Shown in pieces: positions 12,403 to 21,529 of a stretch of DNA of 64,000 bases. Location: positions 565,127,469-565,191,468 of the forward strand of contig CM046876.1 in assembly GCA_025667525.1 (NCBI GenBank). Direction: 5' to 3'. Position numbers and translations under genes: made by a program. How positions within the stretch are numbered: position 1 is the first letter of the stretch; each line of letters begins with the position of its first letter. The notes beneath the pieces were generated by a model. It had not been told where the DNA came from, did not search any database, and saw nothing but the letters and a program-made list of their open reading frames with translations. The stretch comes from Glebionis coronaria (Eukaryota; Streptophyta; Magnoliopsida; Asterales; Asteraceae).

Positions 12403-13841
12403 ATTCGGATGATCCCCTTGATAAGGATCCTCAAGTCTAATTAGATGATCCGCGGCTAGGTTTTCGGCTCCCTTCTTGTTACGAATTTCAATTTTAAATT
12501 CTTGAAGGAGCAAAACCCAACGAAGAAGTCTTGGCTTAGAATCTTGCTTAGTCAACAAGTACTTCAACGCGGAATGGTCGACATAAACAATGGTGGTGGA
12601 AAGGACAAGATAGGGGCGGAATTTCTCAAAGGCATACACTACAGCTAAAAGCTCTTTTTCGGTAGTGGTATAATGCAATTGAGCCCCCATCATTGTCTTG
12701 CTAGCATAATGGATTGGTTGGAAGTGTTTGTTCACTCTTTGTCCCAAAACCTCTCCAATAGAAAAGTCGCTAGCATCACACATCAATTCAAAACGTAGCT
12801 CCCAATTAGGGGTAACCAAGACCGGTGCCTTAGTTAGCTTGTTCTTAAGAAGATTGAAGGATTCAATACAGTCTTTAGAAAAGATAAAAGAAGTATCTTT
12901 TTCCAAGAGGTGGGTCATCGGGCGAGCGATTTTAGAAAAATCTTGAATGAATCGACGGTAGAAGCCCGCATGACCAAGGAAACTTCTCACACCCTTCACG
13001 GTTGAAGGTGGAGGTAATTTGGCTATGACATCAACTTTAGCACGGTCCACTTCAAGACCGGCTTTTGAGATTTTATGTCCAAGCACAATGCCTTCTTTTA
13101 CCATGAAATGGCATTTTTCCCAATTTAGAACAAGGCGAGTGTCTTCACACCGCTTAAGCATGCATTCCAAATTGGCAAGGCAAGTAGAGAAAAAGTCACC
13201 ATAGACCGAGAAATCATCCATGAAGACTTCCATAGTTTCTTCAACCATGTCATGGAAGATAGCCATCATACACCTTTGGAAAGTCCCGGGAGCATTGCAT
13301 AAGCCGAAAGGCATTCTTTTGTAAGCAAATGTTCCATAAGGACAAGTGAATGTGGTTTTATATTGGTCTTTAGGATCGATGGGAATTTGAAAATACCCGG
13401 AGAAATGTCTAAGAAGCAATAATAGTCATTACCCGCTAGACGTTCAAGCATTTGGTCCATAAAAGGAAGAGGAAAATGATCCTTTCTCGTAGCATCATTG
13501 AGTTTGCGATAGTCTATACAAACTCTCCACCCTGTAACGAGACGAGTAGGAATCAACTCGTTGTTTTCATTGGGCACAACGGTGATTTCGCCTTTCTTAG
13601 GCACACAATGGACCGGACTAACCCATGGTGAATCCGAGATAGGGTAGATCATTTCCGCATCAAGAAGTTTGATAAACTCTTTTTTGATAACGTCATGGAT
13701 CTTAGGATTCACCCTTCTTTGGTTTTGAATAGTGGGTTTAAAGTCATCCTCCATGAGAATTTTATGTGTGTAAAAGTGAGGATTAATTCCACGAATATCG
13801 GAGATTTTCCAAGCAATCGCTTTCTTATGATTCTTCAGCAC
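12403..13841 (-). pseudogene. pol: Gypsy-1 reverse transcriptase and RNase H, truncated before integrase
   Basis: The 5' part (13841-13266) reads WKISDIRGINPHFYTHKI, VNPKIHDVIKKE and WRVCIDYRKLNDATRKDHF, the conserved Ty3 RT N-terminal blocks. A frameshift near 13410 separates it from the 3' part, which begins [13 protein letters not shown] and holds the catalytic FMDDFSVYG and the palm/thumb block [19 protein letters not shown]. RNase H follows with [29 protein letters not shown] and [11 protein letters not shown]. After [10 protein letters not shown] the frame runs into the 3' LTR, where integrase would normally continue for several hundred residues. The RT catalytic aspartates are present, but the gene is broken by the frameshift and the integrase deletion. 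Confidence 0.9.
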
Positions 13842-13850
13842 GGCGATAAG

Positions 13851-14567
13851 TCAAGATTTTTCTTCTTCTTTCAAGTCCTTAGCGATGATGACGGGTGACT
13901 TCTTATTGTCTTCAAGGAACACGTATTCGAGATGAGACGGTAGATCCTTAAGCTCTAAATCCGGAGGATTTTTGATGGAAGGTATAGTTAAATTCGGATC
14001 ATCGATAGAGATATCCTTTGGAGATAGTGGAGAAATATGGTCCTCATTGAGAAGTTTCTTAATGGTACGAATGTCTTCATCCCAATTGGAGGGAGAATCG
14101 TCATATTGTAAGTCCACATCTCCCAAAGTTGCTTCAAATTCTTTCAGAATGAAGTCACTTTCTCCAAATAGAGTTAGTGATGGAGCAATAGAGGCAACGG
14201 TCTCAACAATGGGTAGAGAAGAAGAACCACTTTTACAAACGTCTTTGAAATGTTCTTCACAAGCCTCATCAAGAACGTCAATGAAATTAACACTCTCGTT
14301 TTCAAAAGGCTGCTTAGAAAGTTTACCCATGTTGAAGACGATTTTATCGTCACCAACTCTCATGATTAATTCGCCCGCGGCTACATCAATGAGAGTGGAA
14401 CCGGTCCTCAAGAATGGACGTCCAACGATTAATGGAACACGGGGGTCCATTTCGTAGTCAACGACAACAAAATCCGCCGGAAAGGTGAATTTGTCGACAC
14501 CGACGAAGACATCTTCGGCTATCCCCACTGGATAAGCAACCGTACGGTTAGCTAATTCCAAAGTCAT
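13851..14567 (-). pseudogene. Gypsy-1 post-protease linker, separated from gag-protease by a stop
   Basis: In the same frame as the upstream gag-protease but cut from it by a TGA just after LPELVPT. It reads MTLELANRTVAYPVGIAED, FVVVDYEMDPRVPLIVGRP and FLRTGSTLIDV, the C-terminal half of the retropepsin domain with its conserved GRPFL block. An acidic spacer follows and ends at LEYVFLEDNKKSPVIIAK. A further break near 13845 separates it from RT. In intact relatives I would expect one continuous gag-pol frame here. Confidence 0.8.
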
Positions 14568-16619
14568 TCATGTGGGGACTAGCTCGGGTAGAGATAATTG
14601 TTTCCAAACACTTAATGGCATTAAGTTTATACTAGCACCTAGATCGGCTAAGGCCATACAATTCTCTACCCCGAGGAAGTTGCAAGGAATGATAAAACGA
14701 CCCGGATCACCAAGTTTGGTGGGCAATTTCCTTAAGAGTATTGTGGAGCAATTCTCATTAAGTTGGGTTTGAGCGATATCGAGAAGTTTCTCCTTATCAC
14801 TGAGAAGATCTTTAAACATTTTAGCATATTTCGGCATGTGAGCGAGAGCCTCAGCAAAGGAGATATTTAAATTCAGTTGTTTAAACATTTTAAGAAAGTT
14901 AGAAACCTGAATATCATCCTTGTTCTTCAACTTCTCTTTCCTCAACCTTGAGGGATAAGGTATATTGGGTTGAGATGAAGGCTTTGGAATGGAATTCTCA
15001 CTCAAATCCTTGAGTGATGGAGGGGTGGAAGTAGAAGGTGGAGGAATTGGAGAAATAGAAGGTGGAGGAATTGGAGAAAGGGGCTCGTTTTCCTTTGTCA
15101 CAATCACCGGTGTAGGTGTAGGAAGCTCGGGTTCCTTTAAACCTTTTCCACTTCGAGTGGTGATTGCTTTCATCTCCCCTCTTGGATTAGCAACGGTGTT
15201 ACTCGGAAGAGAACCCAAACCAGAGGCTTGATTACCTTGGAAGAAACTAGCCATCATATCCCTTAAGTCATTCGTTTGACTGCTCAAAGAGTTTCGCATA
15301 TCGGCTCGAAGATCATTCCCTTGTTTTACCATATCTCCTTTCAAGTTGATGAGTTGCCGCTGAAGATTCTGCACTATCGCATCATTAGTCCTCATGTAAG
15401 TGTCAACCTCTTGATTAAATGCGGTAGGTTGGGTGGGAGGAAGAGCATGGTAGGCAGGTGGTTGATAAGCGGATGGTTGGTGAATTTGATTGTTTCCTTG
15501 AGGTGGATATGGTTTTCTTTGGGATTGATATTGATTTGGAGCTCGTGGTTGGTTTTGATTATTGCGATTGAAGTTGTTTTGGTTTTGAGGTGGAAAACCG
15601 GGTGGTGAAAGGAAGTTGTTTGAACGATAACTTACCAAATTGCGGTCACCTTGAGGACGTGCTTGATAGCCTCCCGTAGAAAAGTTACCGTTGGCGGCAT
15701 ACACATTTTCCGGATTGTCATTAGTCGAAGGAAAATCGGTGTATGAATGAGATCCCCCGCATATTTCACATGACTGATTCATAACATTAATTTGCGCATT
15801 GATGATTTTGGTATTGTTAGCGGTTTGTAGAGCAAGTGTTTCAACAAGCGAAGTGAGCTTATCAATTCTCTTGTCGGCGTCACTAGTACTAGCACTAGCT
15901 ACATTAGTCCGAACACTCTTAGTTTGCACTCTAGACTTATTCTCAATAATGTCCCATGCGGCATTAGAAGACTTAACCAAAATATTACCCCCCGAGGCAC
16001 TATTTAGTGAATCTTGGTCATTCATGCTTAAACCATTGTAAAAAGTATTAATTTGATGTACTTTTGTGAAACCATGTTGTGGACACTTTCTTAAAAGTTC
16101 CTTAAAACGGTCCCAAGATTCACTAAATGTCTCACCGTACTTTTGTTCAAAGGTAATGATTTCATTCCGCAAAGCGGTAGTACGTGAAGGTGGGAAAAAG
16201 TATTTGCTGAATTTAGTATCTAAATCCGTCCACGTAAGAATACTTTGTGGCGGTTCCTTATCAAGCCAATGACGGGCTTGTCCCTCTAAGGAGAAAGGAA
16301 AAAGTTGCAAGCGAATCACTTCTTGTGAAACCCCATTATACTTAACCGTATTAGTGAGTTGAAGAAACCTTTTTATATGGTCATGAGGATCATCAAGTGC
16401 TCGCCCCAAGAATGGTTGAGCAGAGACCATTTGAATGAGGCCGGATTTGAGCTCAAAGTTGTTGGCTCCAATCTCAGGTATGACAATAGCATCGGTGTTA
16501 CCCTCTACTTGCGATTGCAAAAGCTCGATAATTGGTCGATTGTCCATGGTGACAATAGGTGGAGTTACGACTTTGGCTAGAACTGATTTCTTCTTACGAG
16601 CACGGGTACGCATGCACAC
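14568..16619 (-). CDS. gag: Gypsy-1 Gag with N-terminal half of aspartic protease (683 codons)
   Basis: Starts at the ATG at 16619 (MCMRTRARKKKS), about 200 nt after the PBS. The basic N-terminus is followed by a retrotransposon Gag domain (about residues 60-230: PHDHIKRFLQLTNT, RHWLDKEPPQSILTW, FSKYFFPPSRTTALRNE, FYNGLSMNDQDSLN). A degenerate zinc knuckle (CEICGGSHSYTDF, about residue 283) lacks the final Cys. Then come Gln/Asn/Pro-rich sequence and the start of protease with ADLGASINLMPLSVWKQL, in which Asp-Leu-Gly-Ala-Ser is the catalytic loop. The frame stops after LPELVPT, inside the protease domain. Gag would form particles; this long frame is intact, but the protease it leads into is not. 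Confidence 0.85.
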   Translation of the reverse strand: MCMRTRARKKKSVLAKVVTPPIVTMDNRPIIELLQSQVEGNTDAIVIPEIGANNFELKSGLIQMVSAQPFLGRALDDPHDHIKRFLQLTNTVKYNGVSQEVIRLQLFPFSLEGQARHWLDKEPPQSILTWTDLDTKFSKYFFPPSRTTALRNEIITFEQKYGETFSESWDRFKELLRKCPQHGFTKVHQINTFYNGLSMNDQDSLNSASGGNILVKSSNAAWDIIENKSRVQTKSVRTNVASASTSDADKRIDKLTSLVETLALQTANNTKIINAQINVMNQSCEICGGSHSYTDFPSTNDNPENVYAANGNFSTGGYQARPQGDRNLVSYRSNNFLSPPGFPPQNQNNFNRNNQNQPRAPNQYQSQRKPYPPQGNNQIHQPSAYQPPAYHALPPTQPTAFNQEVDTYMRTNDAIVQNLQRQLINLKGDMVKQGNDLRADMRNSLSSQTNDLRDMMASFFQGNQASGLGSLPSNTVANPRGEMKAITTRSGKGLKEPELPTPTPVIVTKENEPLSPIPPPSISPIPPPSTSTPPSLKDLSENSIPKPSSQPNIPYPSRLRKEKLKNKDDIQVSNFLKMFKQLNLNISFAEALAHMPKYAKMFKDLLSDKEKLLDIAQTQLNENCSTILLRKLPTKLGDPGRFIIPCNFLGVENCMALADLGASINLMPLSVWKQLSLPELVPT

Positions 16620-16817
16620 CTATAAAAAGAAAAGAAAGATAGACAAGAAATACTTTTGGTTTTTTATGTTTTTCTATTTATTTTTTTTTGAATTTTTGAA
16701 AATTTTTAATTTATGGATTTTTGAAAATTTTTGGCAAGCAAAATAACGTTCAAAAGTGAACGGATCCCAAAATCCAACGCGTCTCTCACTAAAAACCGTT
16801 AATCTTAACGAAAAGAA

Positions 16818-16833
16818 CCGGCAGCGGCGTCAT
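16818..16833 (-). other. Gypsy-1 primer binding site (tRNA-Asp type)
   Basis: On the minus strand TGACGCCGCTGCCGG starts 2 nt inside the 5' LTR end. It differs by two bases from the TGGCGCCGTTGCCGG motif that Athila/Tat gypsy elements use to pair with tRNA-Asp. It fixes the LTR boundary at 16835. Confidence 0.8.
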
Positions 16834-17139
16834 TTAATAACTAGATTTTACTTAGTTATGAAAGTTCGTTGAATCCGATCTTTTCGAATTGATTACTAGT
16901 TAAGAGTGCGACTCAGTCGTTCTTGGTGGAACATAAAAAGGTTGCCGTTGTCTATAACTAATAAAAAAGTAAATGCGAAACGTAATTAAAATAGGCTAAA
17001 AGCAAATATAGAAAAACTGCCACTAAAATTAGAAAAACACTTGGTAAAAACAGAGATTTCGGGAAGCGTGCAATTTTTGGAACTTAAAACGTAATGAATT
17101 TAAAACTTGAAAACTTTGTAAAAACTAGAAATTAAACCG

Positions 17140-17475
17140 GTCGGAATGCCTTATCGGATCCCGTCGGAATAATCCGTCGGAATGTGATCGGAATGCACAC
17201 GTCGGAATGTCTCAAAGTAACTCCTATCGGAATGCTAGTCGGAATCAAGAGCTATCGGAATATCATAAAAATCACCTCCATCGGAATGTAATAAAAACAG
17301 ACTATCGGAATAATCTGATTAACTTCTATCGGAATACAAACAACCACCTCCGTCGGAATACCAATCGAAATGACTGTTGGAATCCGGAAACCCTATTCCG
17401 ATACCTTGTATCGGAATAATAGTGTTGCAGATCGGAATGTAAAGCCCTAATCGGAATACACAATCGGAAAAGGGG
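17140..17475 (-). repeat. TCGGAAT array inside the Gypsy-1 5' LTR
   Basis: About 25 copies of (A/G)TCGGAAT at irregular 8-25-nt spacing, better preserved than in the 3' LTR. The block 17174-17195 matches the Copia-2 leader exactly. Confidence 0.8.
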
Positions 17476-18017
17476 TTTACCCTTTGCGATGACTTTAAGA
17501 TTCGTAATAAGCTAAGTTTAAAAGCTACTTTTTAATAACCTCAAACCAAAACTTAACCGAATTTAATAAAATAACTAAATAAGCACAAATAAGAACTTAT
17601 CAAAACCTTAAATAAGCGACTTTTTAAATCAAACTTTTAAAAAGACAAAACCTTTTAGAAAACTTTAAAACAAATAAGTTAAATACAAAATAAGCCAATA
17701 AGCATGATAAGCTCAAATCGTATAGAAACTTATAGATGAACAAAAAGATAAACTTTTTAATCATTCAAACAACAAGATTAAGCAAAATCAAAGATTATAA
17801 CGGATCAAAAACAACTCAAAAATAAAGAAAGGTAGAAGAACATTAAAGATGAAAAGCTTAACTTGAACTTGTAGATTAAATATTCAAAAATACAAGATTG
17901 AATTAAAGCTTAAACATGAAAGAAAGAAAAGATGAAGATTTAGTGAGAGAAAGTTAAACACTTTCTCTCTCTAAAGATAAAACTACAAAAATGAAAAAAA
18001 TGAACTAATTAACTAAC

Positions 18018-18051
18018 ACCCTCCTAATGTGTCATTAGGAGGGTATATATA
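18018..18051 (-). promoter_or_regulatory. Gypsy-1 5' LTR TATA box with adjoining 12-bp hairpin
   Basis: The same module as at 11982-12015, with identical stem and loop (18018-18044) and the TATA run at about 18044-18051. As the 5' LTR, this would be the active promoter of the element. Confidence 0.7.
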
Positions 18052-18492
18052 GGAGGTGGGGAGTGCATGTGTTGCTTCCTTCTTTCTTCTCGTCTCGACT
18101 CGATTTAAATTCTTTGTCTTTCTCGACGTCGTCTCGGGATTTGTCTATATAAATTGAACTTGTCTTATAATTTTCTTCTTCTATAGACTTGAGTTCTTCG
18201 ACTTCATTAAACTTCCGTCTTTAGACTTTTTCTTCGATAAATATTCAGAATAGCCCTTGGACGTCCGTTCTTTTTACACTCTTGATCTTTTGACTTCGTC
18301 TTTTCTCGTTTTCTTTGATAAAAGCCCGTGATAGCCCGTGTTTTCTTCCTTTTTCACATTTTTATCCTGAAACACAATAAAAATACAAACCACACATAAT
18401 TTCGACTTTTACGACGTATAATACATGTTTTGGTCTTGTTATTATTGGAAATAAGTGGTAAAAGGATAAGTGTTTTCACACTTATTAGTTGT

Positions 18493-19304
18493 TGTGGTTG
18501 CTGATATGTGTGTTGTTGTGGCTGCTGCAAGTATGATGGTTGTTGATAAGTGAAAGCCATGTTTTGTTGGGGAGTCATTTGTTGAGAAGCATACATGGCA
18601 AGTGGATCATGAACTTGTGGTGTAGACAACCGAGCCTCGATCACATGGCATTCGTGTTGTTGAAGAAAATCTTGAAGTTGATCCACATTGGTGTTATGCA
18701 AGTCCTTAGCCAATTTAACAGCCGTCACGTACTTACGCCATTCGGATGGAAGAGTGTTCAAATACTTGGTGTTTAGTTGAAACGTAGGAATTGCCATGCC
18801 ATAGATATTGAGCTCATTCAACAATAGAATAAATCTCAAATAGTAATAACTGAGAGTCTCCCCGGGAACATAGGCAAACTTATCAAATGTATCATAAAGC
18901 TTACACTCTCGTTCTTGTTTGGTTAACGAGGTGCCTTGCATTATAACACGGATTCTATCCCATAACTCTTTGGCAAATTTATGTTTACTCACAAGTTTGT
19001 AGACATCTGGAGGAAGGGCTTGGAGAATGATGTTTGTAGCTTGTTTATCACACTTATCTTGAATCTTCATATCTCCGGTCAATTCACCCGTTGTGCGAGG
19101 ACGAGTAACTGTACCTTCCGTCACATTACCATAATCTACAGGTCCATTAAGCACCGATGCCCAAATGAGATGTCCATTCTTTTTGTTCAACATATAAAGT
19201 TCCATTCGAGAAGTCCAATCCTCGTACATAGTGTTCACCAACATTTGTGGACGATTATCCGTACTCGAGAAGATGGACTTATCCGTAAGAGATGTGTACT
19301 CCAT
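18493..19304 (-). pseudogene. gag: Copia-2 gag N-terminal half, cut by Gypsy-1
   Basis: Starts with the ATG at 19304 and is open for about 270 codons up to the Gypsy-1 target site. It reads MEYTSLTDKSIFSSTDNR, YEDWTSRMELYMLNKKNG, KELWDRIRVIMQGTSL, YYLRFILLLNELNIYGM and the Gln-rich start (YQQPSYLQQPQQ). Here the frame across ETLSYYYLRF is intact, unlike Copia-1. It is the copia Gag N-terminal domain, which packages the element's RNA. The translation continues into the Gypsy-1 LTR only by chance. The remaining gag lies at 8954-10819. Confidence 0.88.
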
Positions 19305-19523
19305 TTCGATAAGTTTAGATTTACGAACGTTGATCGAACAATGAGAGAAAGTAAATGTGTTTGTTGCTGTGTGTTGAATTCGAGAAAATAATGTTAAAAT
19401 CCCCTAATAATTGTTCTCGATAAACTAAAAATTCCAAGACAAAATTACACACGAGAGAAAGTAAACACGTTTTTGAAAAATCTTGGAATACTTGTCACTA
19501 TATCGCAATGCCAAAATTTAATC

Positions 19524-19805
19524 CCGTCGGAATGTGATCGGAATGTCCTATCAGAATGTGATCGGAATGTCCTATCGGAATGTGATCGGAATGTCCTATC
19601 GGAAAGTGATAGGAATACTTATCGCAATGTGATCGCAATACTTGATCACAATGTGATCGCAATACCTGATCACAAAATGATCGCAATACTTGATCGCAAT
19701 ACCTGATCGCAATACCCAATCGCAATGTGATTGCAATATGTGATCACAATATGTGATCTCAATATGTGATCGCAATATGTGATCGCAATATGTGATCGCA
19801 ATGTA
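19524..19805 (-). repeat. Copia-2 leader array: TCGGAATGTGA part followed by GATCGCAATA part
   Basis: Between the gag start and the PBS, about 85 bp of TCGGAATGTGA/TCGGAATGTCCTA units pass gradually into about 190 bp of 13-14-bp units with core GATCGCAAT(A/G). It occupies the same place as the Copia-1 leader array but with different units. The first part is like the Gypsy-1 LTR array. Confidence 0.85.
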
Positions 19806-20097
19806 GAAACCCTCAAACTTTGCGATGGAGTCTGTCGCAATACGTGAGCACAAGTTCCACTTTTCTCGGACAATACACAACTAAGTCAATATTTTTAGCC
19901 ACAAAATGAATCAAACACTCAAAAATTTTGTGTTTTAAACCAAATTAACAATACCAAATCACTACCACAAGTATGTAGATGATTTGTATCAAGATTAAAC
20001 CATAAAAACACAACAAAAAAAATTGGTTCGAATGATATAGATCAAATTAGGCACGAAAAATCAAGAACACAAACACATAAAAAATACAATCATCCTA

Positions 20098-20111
20098 TGA
20101 CTCTGATACCA
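20098..20111 (-). other. Copia-2 primer binding site (initiator tRNA-Met type)
   Basis: Minus-strand TGGTATCAGAGTCA lies 2 nt inside the LTR. Its first 11 bases match the standard plant initiator tRNA-Met PBS. Confidence 0.85.
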
Positions 20112-20113
20112 TT

Positions 20114-20447
20114 TGTAAGATATTGTAAATCTATGATTAATCTAGAGAGAGAAAGAGATAGAAAGATGGTGAGAACACACACACACTTTGAGAGAGAAAG
20201 TGTAGAAAACATACTTTTACTATGTGTATTATGAAGTGAACCAACACCCTCTCCAACTAAGGAGAGGGTTTATATACCCAAGCCCATGAGATGGGCTTGG
20301 GCTTACATTGGCCCGCCGGCCTCACACAATTTGTGGGCTCGGCTTGGGCTAGTTTGAATAATAAAGTAACACTAAACTACGAGCTATTACTTAGACTATT
20401 GTTTGAGTGACCGATCCTTTCTAATACGTAAAAAGTATTTCCAAACG
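20114..20447 (-). repeat. Copia-2 5' LTR (about 334 bp)
   Basis: It is collinear with the Copia-1 LTR. It starts TGTAAGATATTG on the plus strand and ends near ATTTCCAAACG, where the terminal CA has probably decayed to CG. It is followed by non-homologous sequence. Confidence 0.85.
20247..20278 (-). promoter_or_regulatory. Copia-2 LTR TATA box with adjoining hairpin
   Basis: TATA box GGTATATAAA at 20278-20269, then stem CCCTCTCC/GGAGAGGG at 20268-20247. The loop sequence differs from Copia-1 while the stem is unchanged. Confidence 0.7.
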
Positions 20448-21529
20448 TACCATAATCTCAGACAGAATTTTGATAGTAGCCGTATAACACATTGATGCAG
20501 CTATGTTCATATCTAGATGCCTGACATGCCAGCAGGTTCAAGACAGAACACCGATATGCTAGTGAGCTATTACAACCATTAGAAAATTCTGAATAAAAAT
20601 GAGACAAGATTCCATGGAAGTTATTATCAGTTATCACAGACTTAGAAAAGTTGGATCTTATCAGGTCATTGGCAACCATTTAAACCAGCCTACACGTTTT
20701 CTCTTATCCAGAAGGTTTACGCAGTAACAGACCTACAAGGAATTCAACAATAGATTGTATGATCCCAAGGTGTTCCATCAACAATCTTGTCAGATAGAAA
20801 TTAGCGTTCGCGAATCGCTCTCACGTTCATGCTCGCGATCACGTGTACGTTCGCATTCACGTTCACGTTTTACATCTCATTCGCAATATGATGTTGTTTC
20901 AGTTCATGTTTAATGTTATCTCATGATTAAAGCTCACGTTTGCGTTCATAATATTGTTCACGTTCAAGTTCGTGTTCCTTTCCGTGATACATGTTTCACT
21001 GATTACCGAATACGGTTATAGAAAGCTTAAGAAATAAGACTCAAGTTTAGCATAGCTCTTCCATACTCAGGCAGACGTTTCAGTCTCAAACCATATCGTT
21101 TGGCCTTCTTTCCACAGTCAACATATTTTTATGATATATCCTAGCATCACGTTCACAGTATGTTTCATGTATCATCGTGCACAATATATTCCGTGCCTAG
21201 CATTCCTCATATAATCGTGAACCACGTTCACAATTGCTCACGTAGCACATTCACAATTGTTTACGTAGTTTATCCCTACATATTTTCAGCAGCTTGCTCA
21301 AAGATAAACGTTATCTTTTCAGAATATTTGTACGTACCGTTTCATGTATACTACATGCTACAACTTATTTCATTCTATCAGATTCAGAAAATCCACCTTA
21401 AGTATGGAACCAAAAAGTATTCAGCATCATCAGGATAGGGTCATCAGGACCAAGAATTGTTCATTATGTTTAGACCATTGAAGGAATCGTCTCGAGCGGG
21501 AAGCCACTCGAAATGGAGGAGTCCATCCG
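20448..21529. other. Degenerate repeat-derived DNA, possibly Gypsy-2 interior
   Basis: No convincing gene. About 20800-21260 is rich in imperfect CACGTTC/TTCACGTT motifs. The block ends at the LARD target site and, read across the LARD, continues at 31490, where gypsy 3'-end sequence appears, so it may be decayed interior of Gypsy-2. Short open frames here (such as 20679-20458) show no recognisable motif. Confidence 0.4.

Larger units (their letters stand above)
10820..18487 (-). mobile_element. Gypsy-1: Athila/Tat-like Ty3/gypsy element, integrase deleted
   Basis: A minus-strand element with LTRs at 16835-18487 (5') and 10820-12402 (3'). It has a tRNA-Asp-type primer binding site, gag, protease, reverse transcriptase and RNase H, but no integrase. 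Coding sequence runs straight from the end of RNase H into a 3' LTR that has lost its first ~85 bp. The target site is in Copia-2 gag: GTTGC at 10815-10819 and GTTGT at 18488-18492, and joining the flanks restores exactly the sequence seen in Copia-1 around 7018. The lineage call rests on the protease DLGAS site, the long gag and the PBS. It cannot move without help. Confidence 0.9.
16835..18487 (-). repeat. Gypsy-1 5' LTR (1653 bp, complete)
   Basis: On the plus strand it begins TAATAACTAG and ends CACACTTATTA, with the outer target duplication GTTGT at 18488-18492. The ends are TAATAA/TTATTA inverted repeats instead of TG/CA. It contains the TCGGAAT array, the TATA box with hairpin, and a 7-bp-stem hairpin close to its sense-strand start (TAAGTGT/ACACTTA). 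Confidence 0.87.

Noticed and set aside
17207..17419. Frame rich in YRN/RN repeats (also 11169-11363)
   Set aside because: A direct product of the TCGGAAT array in the Gypsy-1 LTRs, not a gene.
19498..19880. Overlapping frames with ITYCDHI repeats
   Set aside because: A by-product of the Copia-2 leader array.
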